Shown here: in pieces, positions 8,897 to 16,574 of the stretch
Numbering within the stretch: position 1 is the first letter of the stretch
Layout: each line of letters begins with the position of its first letter
IMG/VR virus record: IMGVR_UViG_3300045999_009772
Coordinates: 1-30,469 of that record
Reading direction: 5' to 3' (one strand)
Origin: a virus
DNA length: 30,469 bases
Notes under the pieces: generated by a model
What the model saw: the letters and a program-made list of their open reading frames with translations, nothing else
Databases searched by the model: none
Told to the model about the DNA's origin: nothing
Program-made: the position numbers and the translations under genes

Positions 8897-9385
8897 TTAG
8901 TAAACTAACACACATCTATCCATACGTAATTCCGCAGTAATGTCTGCCAAAGCGTCTGTCGAATATCCTAAAGCCCCAAAGTCAACACTTGTTAGGAATG
9001 TTCCGTAAAGAATCCACTTTTCAACAACAACTCCTGTTGGGTCCAACATCTCGAGGTCCACATCTTTTTTATAACCTGCCGCATATCCCATACGACCTGT
9101 TACAGACTCCGCATGTAGACGCACCCACTCCATAAGAGCTTGAGATGCTGAAGGACCAATTGGGTCTCTGAATTTAACTGAAATAGGGTCCCAATTGAAT
9201 CTTCCTGCAACGAATGTTGAAGTATTCAAAAATTGAATTTCAGTACCTGCAATTTTGATTGAAGGTCTTTTTGCGCTCTCCACGAACCATTCGTTGATAC
9301 CCAAGCTTGAGGGGAATCTCAATATGAATCGATTCTGACGTTTCGGTTCATACGGTATCGGCATTTTCATTAGTAAATCAGCCAT
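8897..9385 (-). CDS. gp19: Tail tube protein (T4 gp19-like)
   Basis: A 162-residue protein, matching the length of T4 gp19 (163). Features of the family are visible. It begins 'KMPIPYEPKRQNRFILRFPS', followed by 'WFVESAKRPSIKI', the paired strands of the tube beta-barrel. It then has 'TFVAGRFNWDPISVKFRDPI' with a run of polar residues and 'QALMEWVRLHAESVTGRMGY', the helix that packs between subunits, and ends with 'KWILYGTFLTSVDFGALGYS' and 'ITAELRMDRCVLVY', the usual C-terminal strands. It forms the inner tube through which DNA passes, stacked on the baseplate hub and surrounded by the sheath. It is preceded by a 97-base A/T-rich region with a TATTTAT element and followed by a terminator, consistent with its own strong transcript. 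Confidence 0.93.
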   Translation of the reverse strand: MADLLMKMPIPYEPKRQNRFILRFPSSLGINEWFVESAKRPSIKIAGTEIQFLNTSTFVAGRFNWDPISVKFRDPIGPSASQALMEWVRLHAESVTGRMGYAAGYKKDVDLEMLDPTGVVVEKWILYGTFLTSVDFGALGYSTDALADITAELRMDRCVLVY

Positions 9386-9423
9386 GATATATTAGTTTTT
9401 TTTTGTTTCTTCGTTTATATAGT

Positions 9424-9430
9424 ATAAATA
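9424..9430 (-). promoter_or_regulatory. TATTTAT element upstream of tail tube gene
   Basis: TATTTAT in context ACTATATTTATACTATATAA, 38 bases before the tube ATG. The surrounding 97-base gap (9386-9482) is otherwise poly-A/T with no ORF. A strong late promoter is expected here, but its exact form is not known. Confidence 0.35.
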
Positions 9431-9482
9431 TAGTGAGTTCAAAAATATTTCTATTGACTTTTTTTTATAAAACTATATTCAT

Positions 9483-10310
9483 TTATTTATATTCTTCTTT
9501 GCCTTTACCAGTAAAATAAGTTCTCACTTGGTCTTCTGGTTTACCTTTATAATGTTTTCTCATAACTTCTATATTCTTTAAATCGTCATCTGAAAACCCT
9601 ATTGTAGGTTTCTTCGGTATAAAATTATTACTAACATCATTTTTAAGATAGGCTTTCTTATTTAATTCATGTGCTAGTTGTTTTATGTGATTTACAAACT
9701 CGTCCATAGCCATGATTTTTAACTCTTCAGGACTTGCCGCTCCTTGGTCTTTCCCAAAAGTAACAGGGTGGTATCTGTTAATGTCCAAATATGTTTTAAT
9801 CATTTCCTCATCAGACATTTCTTCTTCGTCGGTAAAATCTCTATATTTTCTTAAGTTCTTTATAAGTTGGTCTTTATCTATACCACCAAATCCATCAACA
9901 ATATAATTGTAAACAGCTTGCTTAAGTGTCCTTGGATTATGTCCTCTTGCAGTTATTATTGCAAAAACAGAACCATTATTAATAGCTTCTTTGAAGTCAT
10001 CAAATGCCGGTCCTTTTTCGGCTTTCATTGCATCTATTAAAAATGTCTTGTCTCCTTCTGTTCTAAAATTTCTAAAAGCATTTTCAGCATAACCAACAAT
10101 CGTATCACCATTATATTCTACAGGGCCCTTACCAATTTTTTCTCTGTACTTTGCAAAGTCAGTAGTGGACATACCTACCTCATCACCCATATCATTTTTT
10201 AGAACTATTTTTGTTGGCATGTGCACAATGTTGTCATCCCAATCGAAAGCGTAATATTTCATATCAGGAGTTCCCTGTTCCTCAAATCCTTCTTTGAACT
10301 CTTTTTCCAT
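9483..10310 (-). CDS. HAD-superfamily phosphatase/hydrolase
   Basis: A 275-residue protein. Motif I is 'YYAFDWDDNIV' with nucleophile Asp23 and acid/base Asp25. Motif II is 'FAIITARGH' with Thr120. Motif IV is 'TIGFSDDDLKNIEVM' (residues about 237-251), whose acidic cluster binds Mg2+. The order and spacing are those of the HAD superfamily, and a cap-like helical insertion lies between motif II and motif IV (residues 125-230). The substrate is unknown: a nucleotide, sugar-phosphate or phosphoprotein are all possible. It lies between sheath and tube genes, an unusual place for an enzyme. A strong hairpin stands just upstream, so it is probably transcribed by read-through at lower level than the sheath. 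Met17, immediately before 'KYYAFDWDDN', is an alternative start giving a more typical N-terminus. Confidence 0.8.
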   Translation of the reverse strand: MEKEFKEGFEEQGTPDMKYYAFDWDDNIVHMPTKIVLKNDMGDEVGMSTTDFAKYREKIGKGPVEYNGDTIVGYAENAFRNFRTEGDKTFLIDAMKAEKGPAFDDFKEAINNGSVFAIITARGHNPRTLKQAVYNYIVDGFGGIDKDQLIKNLRKYRDFTDEEEMSDEEMIKTYLDINRYHPVTFGKDQGAASPEELKIMAMDEFVNHIKQLAHELNKKAYLKNDVSNNFIPKKPTIGFSDDDLKNIEVMRKHYKGKPEDQVRTYFTGKGKEEYK

Positions 10311-10321
10311 TTTTGGCTAAA

Positions 10322-10339
10322 GGGGGGACAAGTCCCCCC
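10322..10339 (-). terminator. GC-rich hairpin terminator after the sheath gene
   Basis: A perfect 8-pair inverted repeat, GGGGGGAC / GTCCCCCC with a minimal loop, stands out in AT-rich DNA. On the minus strand it begins 7 bases after the sheath stop and is followed by TTTT. The T-tract is short, so partial termination or mRNA 3'-end protection is likely, with read-through to the HAD gene. Confidence 0.75.
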
Positions 10340-10345
10340 ATTTTA

Positions 10346-13300
10346 TTAGATATTTTCAAACGAAGCTCCTGTCGGTGTGATAAAGAATTCAATATCAATA
10401 AATTCTAGAGCTTTCGTAGGTTTAAGGTAAATTTTACCTGTGAGTGTGTTTCTATCCAAATCTTCAGGAGAAGAAGATACCGTTACACGGAAGTCATAAA
10501 GACCTCTATCTCTTCTAATACCATCAAGAATAGGATTAACACTATCGAGGAATTGTTGTCTTACGATTTGGTCGTTTTGTTCAAACAACAATCTTACAGC
10601 AACAGCCGAAATTAACTTACGAGCCTGTAACAACAATCTTCTAACATTCAACCTATTAAGTGCTGAATCAGCGACTTGGAGAGTTTTGTTACCCCAAATT
10701 ACGGTTCCTACATCAGAGAAAGTTGCGATTGGGTTGATTCTACCTTGGTATAACGTATCTCTATCCTCTTGTGTTAGTTTTTGTCTAGCTTTAATTGAGT
10801 TAACAAGACCTCTTGTATAACCCGCTGACGCGAACCATGGGAAAGAAATATTATCTGTTAGTGCCAAATTTCTAACGACCTCACCTGTTGGTGGTAAATA
10901 AATTTGTGTGTTGTTAACTGTATCTCTCACAAGAATCCATGGATAGTATGTTGCAGTGTAATTAGAATCAATTCCTGTATTATCTAAATTATCTACAGCT
11001 TCTTGAGAATAGATTACATCGAACTGACTTGTTCCGTCTGGAGTATACATTTGGTAGTCAGGTGTTGTAACAATATAAACAGAATCCGCTCTTTGGAATT
11101 GAATCATATCAATAGCTTCTTCACAAAGATTTGAGTTATTAACATAATCAATACTTGATGTTGCAAATACGTTAATATTTGTTGCTTCAGGGTTTTGATA
11201 TGTCAAGATACCCAACAAGTAAGCGTAGTAGTCAGTATTTGCGAAGTCACTTGTGTTATTCTGTACAGTAATTCTCTTAAACAATCCGTCACCTGTCGCT
11301 GTTGGGTATTTTGAAGATGGTGATGCACCTGCCAAATAACCCGAAGAACCTAATTGGAATCTATCTTGGTTAGTTCTGAACTCTCTGTATATATCCCATC
11401 CATCAAATCCACCAGCAAAACATACTGTGTACTTTCTGGAATAAATGAAATAATATGGATTTTCTTGAGTGTCGGGGTCTGCTGTAAAGTCTGCGGTACC
11501 ACATTCAAAAGCTGTTTCACCACTTGTTTGAAATGAGTTTGAAATTGTAACAACAGTAGCTCCAGAGTCCATGTGGAAACCCTTACTCAAATAATTGAAG
11601 TTTTCACCTGGTACTTCAAAAGATGAACTTACCCAGTTAGTAGGATTTTGTTTTCCTTTGTAAGAAAGGAAAGATTCATCGACACCATATTGTGAAGAGA
11701 AACCAAGATAACTTCTTCTTATGACATCTCCTGATGACTCAACAGTATTTGAACCTCCAGAGGATGTTCCGAAAGGAGGATTCATTATTGTTTCTCCAGG
11801 ATAAAAATACTTTGTTTTGTACTTAATCATTGGTGAAGGATTATCTGTTGTTTCATATTCTCTTTGAACGTACCCGTAGAAACCACAAGGAAGAGCATCT
11901 ATAGGTGCTCCGTCCGCCATTTCAACCATAATGTATTTAGAAATCAAAGCATATTCACCATTGGAAGAACCAATCTTTTTAGCCACAAAGTTGTTAGAAA
12001 GAGGGTCCATATTACAATTTGTGAATTTCTCGATTACAACAGGATTATTATCTGTATCAAAAAATTGTCTAACCAACACATCAAATGTCATATTATTGAA
12101 CGAAAGATTAGCTATCGAAACTTTAACTTCAAAATTTGCAGAATCACCGTCAGAAATAGATATGAACTTAAATAAGTTATAAACTTTATTACCTCTCAAT
12201 TCAGAAACCAAGAAAGGTGTTTCAGGTGATTGATATCTTTGAGATTTGTAAGCGATAGAAGAAGGGTCTTGAGACCTTGCTCCCGGTAATGCAACTAATT
12301 GACAATCCAACCCACGAATATATCCTTGGTTGTAAGCATCGTTAAGAGAACCTGGATATATCTCCTCCACAAAAATAGGAACTTGAGTTCTTGATTTTCC
12401 AAAGTTGTCAATTCCTAAAACTTTTGTAATATATTGAGGTGAGGATGCCAATAATGAAACTTCAAATGAGAAAGTATCTGCATCGTTAGTAATTCCTGAT
12501 AACAAGAAAGTTCCGAACGGATTACTTGTTACACCGGAATATTGTTCAGTACAAACCATAGTTACTCCCGTTGTTGCACTTACTTCGTACACAGGACCAT
12601 GATTGACACTTGTACTTGTATTTGTAAATAAAGATATACCTCTTGAACGAACTGTTGCAACAACCATATCATTAAAGTCGCTATAGGCAGTTCCTGAAAA
12701 ACTAAAGGAAGCACCTGATATTGTACCAGCAAAACTTGAAGTACCTGTTGTAGCGGTGAATGAGCTTGTTACGAAATAAAATGAATATCCTGTATAAGCA
12801 TCACCTGTGGTATTAACGAAGTTTGCATAATACCAAACATCGTTAGAACCTGCAGACAAATCGTTATCAACTAAATTAACACTGTAAGTCTCTAAAGGAT
12901 TGTTCTGATAGATATATGTTGCATCTAAAGAGTTGAAATCATTTTCAGGTATAGCACCAAAGATAGAAACAGTATTACCTGAAGTTGCTCCTGAACTATA
13001 AACATCTTGTAAGTAAGAATTGAAAAATCCTTGTAATGTTGAAACACTACCATCAGACAATCTGATTTGAGTAGTCAAATTATTTTCTACACTATCAGGT
13101 AAGTTGGAAGGATTGGTAATCTCAACCGTATTTCCTGATGAAGAACCTGTGAAGTTGGCAGTAAACACCGTACCTCCAGCAGAACTCAATCCAATTGTAG
13201 TTGGGTCAACGTTTGCTGTGACACGAATAGACCAAGAAGGACCCGCGTCATAACCAGAAAGACCCAATACTCTCGTAACGAACAATTGGTTAGACTGTTG

Positions 13301-13564
13301 TAAATATGATTTAGCGATGTAAGCCGCTTCATATTTCGGAATTTGTGTATTCACAAATTTTACTGGTTCTGTACCACCGAAATAAGCTTGGAATTCATCG
13401 TAGTTTGTAATAAAAATTGGTTCGAATGCGGGACCTTTAATTGTCTCCCCAACTAAACCTAATGTTGTAACACCTACACTCTGTGCCACGAACGATAAGT
13501 CCGTTTCGGAGGTATACACCCCAGGTGATACGTAAACTTTTTGATTTGCTTGTGCTGTTGCCAT
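10346..13564 (-). CDS. gp18: Tail sheath protein (T4 gp18-like), enlarged
   Basis: A 1072-residue protein. The N-terminus 'KVYVSPGVYTSETDLSFVAQ' followed by 'GLVGETIKGPAFEPIFITNY' and 'FQAYFGG' is the hallmark of contractile sheath subunits, as is the C-terminal part: 'ISAVAVRLLFEQNDQIVRQQ', 'SVNPILDGIRRDRGLYDFRV', 'LTGKIYLKPTKALEFIDIEF'. T4 gp18 has 659 residues, so about 400 are extra. They lie mainly in the middle (roughly residues 120-700) in Ser/Thr/Gly-rich beta segments, which in this family form surface-exposed domains on the outside of the tail. The protein forms the contracting outer tube around gp19. Its 119-base upstream region is shared with a divergent small gene, and a GC-rich hairpin follows its stop. 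Confidence 0.93.
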   Translation of the reverse strand: MATAQANQKVYVSPGVYTSETDLSFVAQSVGVTTLGLVGETIKGPAFEPIFITNYDEFQAYFGGTEPVKFVNTQIPKYEAAYIAKSYLQQSNQLFVTRVLGLSGYDAGPSWSIRVTANVDPTTIGLSSAGGTVFTANFTGSSSGNTVEITNPSNLPDSVENNLTTQIRLSDGSVSTLQGFFNSYLQDVYSSGATSGNTVSIFGAIPENDFNSLDATYIYQNNPLETYSVNLVDNDLSAGSNDVWYYANFVNTTGDAYTGYSFYFVTSSFTATTGTSSFAGTISGASFSFSGTAYSDFNDMVVATVRSRGISLFTNTSTSVNHGPVYEVSATTGVTMVCTEQYSGVTSNPFGTFLLSGITNDADTFSFEVSLLASSPQYITKVLGIDNFGKSRTQVPIFVEEIYPGSLNDAYNQGYIRGLDCQLVALPGARSQDPSSIAYKSQRYQSPETPFLVSELRGNKVYNLFKFISISDGDSANFEVKVSIANLSFNNMTFDVLVRQFFDTDNNPVVIEKFTNCNMDPLSNNFVAKKIGSSNGEYALISKYIMVEMADGAPIDALPCGFYGYVQREYETTDNPSPMIKYKTKYFYPGETIMNPPFGTSSGGSNTVESSGDVIRRSYLGFSSQYGVDESFLSYKGKQNPTNWVSSSFEVPGENFNYLSKGFHMDSGATVVTISNSFQTSGETAFECGTADFTADPDTQENPYYFIYSRKYTVCFAGGFDGWDIYREFRTNQDRFQLGSSGYLAGASPSSKYPTATGDGLFKRITVQNNTSDFANTDYYAYLLGILTYQNPEATNINVFATSSIDYVNNSNLCEEAIDMIQFQRADSVYIVTTPDYQMYTPDGTSQFDVIYSQEAVDNLDNTGIDSNYTATYYPWILVRDTVNNTQIYLPPTGEVVRNLALTDNISFPWFASAGYTRGLVNSIKARQKLTQEDRDTLYQGRINPIATFSDVGTVIWGNKTLQVADSALNRLNVRRLLLQARKLISAVAVRLLFEQNDQIVRQQFLDSVNPILDGIRRDRGLYDFRVTVSSSPEDLDRNTLTGKIYLKPTKALEFIDIEFFITPTGASFENI

Positions 13565-13683
13565 TATTGAGTTATCTTAATGCGGATTTATTTTCTTGAT
13601 AAATATTCATCACTACATCAAAAAACTTTACTTTTTGATATGTATTTGTAAACAGTATGAATTAATTCTGCCTTTTTTCTACC
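13565..13683. promoter_or_regulatory. Divergent intergenic region between sheath and RHH-like gene
   Basis: A 119-base A/T-rich gap between two divergently read genes must hold promoters for both. On the sheath side there is a TATTTAT element (13599-13605). On the other strand the near match GTATTTGTAA lies 5' of the RHH-like start. A short direct repeat (ACTTTACTTTTTGATATG region) is visible, but no clear operator palindrome. Confidence 0.4.
13599..13605 (-). promoter_or_regulatory. TATTTAT element upstream of tail sheath gene
   Basis: TATTTAT in context TGAATATTTATCAAG, 34 bases before the sheath ATG; the spacing resembles that of the tail tube copy (38). Confidence 0.35.
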
Positions 13684-13845
13684 ATGAAAACAAAGAAAGA
13701 AATAAAGAACATAAAAATTGACCCTGCAGTACACGATATACTAAAAAAATACTGCGATAGAAGGGGTATTAAAATCTATAAATTTCTTGAGCAATTAATT
13801 ATGGAAAAGTGTAAAGAAAAGAAAGATATATACGGGGAAGACTAA
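13684..13845 (+). CDS. Small ribbon-helix-helix-like protein
   Basis: A 53-residue basic protein from ATG 13684 to TAA 13845. After a Lys-rich start, 'IKNIKIDPAVHDILKKYCDR' and 'RGIKIYKFLEQLIMEK' give a short beta strand followed by two helices with a turn (RRGIK) between them, the pattern of Arc/MetJ/CopG-type DNA-binding proteins. Such proteins act as dimers, with the strand inserted in the major groove. It is the only plus-strand gene within the left minus-strand block, reads away from the sheath gene, and its last 4 bases overlap tail-to-tail with the gp15-like gene. It could repress the divergent sheath promoter or its own; this is inference. The coding pattern (good codon structure, clean start and stop) supports a real gene despite the short length. 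Confidence 0.65.
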   Translation: MKTKKEIKNIKIDPAVHDILKKYCDRRGIKIYKFLEQLIMEKCKEKKDIYGED

Positions 13846-14882
13846 ATTAATTTATTTAAAAATAACAAGTTCCCCTCCAAAGACGGATTAATTTTTGTTA
13901 CTTCAATTCTCAAGTCATCGTTTGTTGTTATTTGAATCGACTCGACATCACTACCATAGAAAAGGTTGTTGATGTAAACATCCCAAGTATCAATATTATC
14001 ATTATCCAATAAAGTCATATTTGCGGTATACTCAATAAATTCTGATAAAATTGTATTGCCAGTCACAAATAACCAGTTAGTCTCAAACTCATCAGGATTA
14101 GGGGGTTGTTTGTCTCTCTTTTTTTTCAGAACTGATGTGTCAATTTCAGTAACCAACATATATCTTTGAATTGCAGGTTTTACCTGAAACTCTTCTTCAT
14201 CTATAAGATATCCTAACATTGTAAAATCATAACTTTGTACATAATATTTTCTTGCGTCCATCTGCATTTGGGATTCATCAGAAACATTATTCATGATAAT
14301 TGGAACATATTGCCCTTTTATAAATGTGTAGGCTTGTCTTGAGGAAAAAGTCTGCATTACAATTTTGTTAAGCTGATTTAATTCTCTCATTCTGTTACAA
14401 ATAATTTTTACGCTGTAATTTATATCTACAGGTACTGGTTGAGGAATAGTATAAATGTCCATTCCTTGTTCGTTTCCATTCCATGTTGGAACAGACGCAT
14501 AATAGAATTGTTTACGGTTTGGTATTGTATATTGTAATGATGGATTTGTTCCATACTTTACTTCAGGAACTCTTACAACTGTCATAAAAGGAGGACTTGG
14601 GTTATAATCCAAATCTACAAACTGCCAAGTTTCCAAATATTGGGACCAGTTTTGTGTTGTTATAATTCTATCCAAAAGTGGAACGGATTTACCCGCAGTA
14701 ACAACCTCTAATTCAGTTTTGGTAAAATCCAACATACCCCTATCTAGGTCAGCATGAAGAACAGACTTCGGAAGATAAGTTCCATCTTTATTGATATATT
14801 CCAATAATTGCTCTCTTCTTGCAGACAATTCCTTTTTTGGGACTAATGGCAATGTTTTTTTTATTTGTTTTGGAAACGGCAT
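13842..14882 (-). CDS. gp15-like tail completion / sheath terminator protein
   Basis: About 346 residues from the ATG at 14882, which follows the upstream TGA after a single base (TGATATG). A longer frame from 14897 would add MYLID. I prefer the shorter because the protein then starts 'MPFPKQIKKTLPLVPKKELS', the start I recall for this family in environmental phages. The middle, 'YTIPNRKQFYYASVPTWNGN' then 'IYTIPQPVPVDINYSVKIIC' and 'RMRELNQLNKIVMQTFSSRQ', resembles the central part of T4 gp15-type proteins (a structural strand, then a conserved 'vd..Y.v.i.......ln.i' helix). Gp15 caps the tail tube and sheath and joins the tail to the neck. It is the last gene of the coupled cluster 16525-13842. 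Alternative: another neck/adaptor protein of unknown order. Confidence 0.55.
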   Translation of the reverse strand: MPFPKQIKKTLPLVPKKELSARREQLLEYINKDGTYLPKSVLHADLDRGMLDFTKTELEVVTAGKSVPLLDRIITTQNWSQYLETWQFVDLDYNPSPPFMTVVRVPEVKYGTNPSLQYTIPNRKQFYYASVPTWNGNEQGMDIYTIPQPVPVDINYSVKIICNRMRELNQLNKIVMQTFSSRQAYTFIKGQYVPIIMNNVSDESQMQMDARKYYVQSYDFTMLGYLIDEEEFQVKPAIQRYMLVTEIDTSVLKKKRDKQPPNPDEFETNWLFVTGNTILSEFIEYTANMTLLDNDNIDTWDVYINNLFYGSDVESIQITTNDDLRIEVTKINPSLEGNLLFLNKLI

Positions 14883-14883
14883 A

Positions 14884-15294
14884 TCAATTAAGTACAAATA
14901 TTTTATTTTTAGAATTTACAAGTAAAACCTCATCAGCATCAAATATTGACTCACCTGTACTTTTCAATATAAAACTATCGTTCTCATACGGGTTATAAGT
15001 AACCAAATCACCAAAAGAGGGCTCCAAAACCTCTGAACAAGGATGTTCACAATAATCAATCAAATCACCAATAACGAAAGCGTGAACATTTTTTCTTTTC
15101 TCACCCCTCACCCTTTCTTTACCACCCTTTCTTACTCTAAATTCTACGTCCGACAACTTAACCATATCGGCATGCATTATAACTTTTCCTGCAAGTGTTA
15201 TTGAAAAAGTGTGTTTATGAAGATTATAATAAACCATAACCCTTTTTCCTCCGAACACTGAATCAAATTGTGATTCTGTGAGTATTATTTTCAT
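14884..15294 (-). CDS. Conserved phage protein of unknown function
   Basis: A 136-residue protein I cannot assign. It begins 'MKIILTESQFDSVFGGKRVM', a 'ILTES' start that recurs in proteins of environmental phages, then 'VYYNLHKHTFSITLAGKVIM' and a basic stretch 'RVRKGGKERVRGEKRKNVHA'. This is followed by 'FVIGDLI' and a beta-rich C-terminus ending 'DADEVLLVNSKNKIFVLN'. The pattern (basic middle flanked by strands) suggests a nucleic-acid- or capsid-associated small protein. The single Cys pair (CEHPC) near residue 81-85 could bind metal, but only two candidate ligands are obvious. It overlaps the phosphatase gene by an ATGA (15291-15294), so it is translated together with it. Confidence 0.6.
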   Translation of the reverse strand: MKIILTESQFDSVFGGKRVMVYYNLHKHTFSITLAGKVIMHADMVKLSDVEFRVRKGGKERVRGEKRKNVHAFVIGDLIDYCEHPCSEVLEPSFGDLVTYNPYENDSFILKSTGESIFDADEVLLVNSKNKIFVLN

Positions 15295-16016
15295 TTTTCA
15301 TATTTTTTTTTCAGTTCAGGGATAGGATAAAAAGTATCCGCATATTTGTCATAACCCGAGCCAAAAAATCTATTGGCATTAATCATTCTCTTCCATCCAT
15401 TGTACTTTGTTGTGTATTCCCAAAGTTTGTCCAAGTCTTTTTCTTTCCCCGTTTTTTTGAGGTACCCACCAACAAGACCTCCAGTTCTGTCTGCACCATG
15501 AGCACAATGTATCAATGTGTTACCTTTTTGTAGTATTGAGGACACCGAATCAAGAGAACCAACATAACCTTCTCCAAACTTATACCCCATGTGAGCTTTG
15601 ATAGGTTCGAATTTACAATTCAATTCCTCACAAATTTTCTTTTCATCTTCTCTTGATAGTTTTTCACTGGCTTGTCTATGATAAGAATCGTTACCATCTC
15701 CGTTTAAACGAATTACGTTCTTTATTTTATATTTTTTTATAACTGATGCCAAAACATCTCCAGGTAATTGAGCCGAACGAAAATTATTTTTACCGTCAGG
15801 TATTTGATGAAAATTATATTTTGATTCCAAATCTTTTGGTATTTCAACTTGAACTCTTTCTGAATTCTCTTTATCGTCGAAACCAAATTGTTTTCTTAAC
15901 TTTTCGTATGAGTCATCACCCAAGACATCTTTTAATTTGTCTGCGAGAAAGTCAATCAAACCTTCAGTGACAATAACCATTTTGTCACCCTCTTCATTAA
16001 GTATAAACTTTGTCAT
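15291..16016 (-). CDS. Cys-based protein tyrosine / dual-specificity phosphatase
   Basis: A 241-residue protein with the CX5R signature 'LIHCAHGADRTGG': nucleophile Cys171, phosphate-binding Arg177 and adjacent Thr178. Upstream, 'NNFRSAQLPGDVLASVIKKY' and 'KNVIRLNGDG' match the 'yRS.Qp' and 'viNLr' elements of the atypical dual-specificity (PFA-DSP/SIW14-like) group. The segment 'FEPIKAHMGY' precedes the active-site loop. In that group substrates include phosphotyrosine proteins and inositol pyrophosphates; the substrate here is unknown. The first 50 residues are an extra N-terminal extension ('ILNEEGDK', 'IVTEGLIDFLADKLKDVLG') without homology that I recognise. It overlaps both neighbours by ATGA, placing an enzyme inside the neck/tail-completion cluster. 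The catalytic call is firm; the biological role is not. Confidence 0.85.
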   Translation of the reverse strand: MTKFILNEEGDKMVIVTEGLIDFLADKLKDVLGDDSYEKLRKQFGFDDKENSERVQVEIPKDLESKYNFHQIPDGKNNFRSAQLPGDVLASVIKKYKIKNVIRLNGDGNDSYHRQASEKLSREDEKKICEELNCKFEPIKAHMGYKFGEGYVGSLDSVSSILQKGNTLIHCAHGADRTGGLVGGYLKKTGKEKDLDKLWEYTTKYNGWKRMINANRFFGSGYDKYADTFYPIPELKKKYEK

Positions 16017-16525
16017 ATTCCTTTGAATTCATTTTCACTTACATAGGTAGCAACAATTGTTCTGTAAAATGGCTTGTACCCACCGTAAGTATGTTTATTA
16101 TCTGACCTTACATACCCATCATCACTTACAACATAATATCTAACTCTATCTTCAGTCTCATAGTATCCGAAATAATCACCCATGAATATTTCGACACCCA
16201 TATCCTCAAGAGTTTTTTGATATATACTAAATCTCATATTACCCGGCTCTTGCTGTTCTACTCTTGAGTTACCAAGAAACTTGTTTGCTGGAGCCATTAC
16301 TTGAACGTACCCTTTCAACTCAACAGGAGCAAGAAACTGAACACCATCCTCTAATACTTCACCATAAACATCATCAGTTTTTGTTTTATATCTGTCTATA
16401 CGGTAAAGTATGACAGTAAAGTTCATATCACCCAACAACCACTCCTCACCCATACCAATATCAAGAGCATAATCTTCACCACCAAAGAATTTACCAAGTC
16501 GTGTTATAGGTACTAAATTTTCCAT
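16013..16525 (-). CDS. Probable neck / head-tail structural protein
   Basis: A 170-residue beta-rich protein. 'DVYGEVLEDGVQFLAPVELK' and 'YVQVMAPANKFLG' followed by 'QQEPGNMRFSIYQKTLEDMG' and 'VEIFMGDYFGYYE' read like a virion protein with an 'EPG..rF.i....L...gv.i..GDyi' core, which I associate with T4 gp14-type neck proteins and related head-tail proteins of environmental phages. No catalytic motif is present. It is the first gene of a four-gene coupled minus-strand cluster (ATGA overlap with the phosphatase) and shares a 49-base divergent region with the SET gene. TATTTAT lies only 5 bases before its ATG. Structural role is likely; which neck component is uncertain. Confidence 0.5.
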   Translation of the reverse strand: MENLVPITRLGKFFGGEDYALDIGMGEEWLLGDMNFTVILYRIDRYKTKTDDVYGEVLEDGVQFLAPVELKGYVQVMAPANKFLGNSRVEQQEPGNMRFSIYQKTLEDMGVEIFMGDYFGYYETEDRVRYYVVSDDGYVRSDNKHTYGGYKPFYRTIVATYVSENEFKGI

Positions 16526-16574
16526 TATTGATAAATACTTTGAATGTTATTATATTTAACCCAAACAACTTGTA
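16526..16574. promoter_or_regulatory. Divergent 49-base promoter region
   Basis: Only 49 A/T-rich bases separate the divergent neck-like and SET genes. The minus strand carries TATTTAT (16531-16537); the plus strand carries TTATATTTAACC 5' of the GTG start. Both directions must be driven from here or from inside the neighbouring genes. Confidence 0.4.
16531..16537 (-). promoter_or_regulatory. TATTTAT element upstream of neck-like gene
   Basis: TATTTAT in context AAGTATTTATCAATAATG, 5 bases before the start codon. If it were a -10 box the message would be leaderless or nearly so. Confidence 0.35.

Noticed and set aside
11350-11553. A 67-codon minus-strand ORF and a 60-codon plus-strand ORF inside the sheath gene
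   Set aside because: Both lie wholly within the well-supported sheath frame, have no start context and no recognisable protein pattern. They are frame shadows.
11864-12182. Two overlapping plus-strand ORFs (103 and 83 codons) antisense to the sheath gene
   Set aside because: They overlap each other and the sheath gene, and the sheath frame explains the coding pattern.
14883-14897. Longer start MYLID for the gp15-like gene
   Set aside because: It would overlap the upstream gene by 14 bases; the ATG at 14882 follows the upstream stop after a single base and gives the N-terminus I expect for the family. The longer form cannot be excluded.
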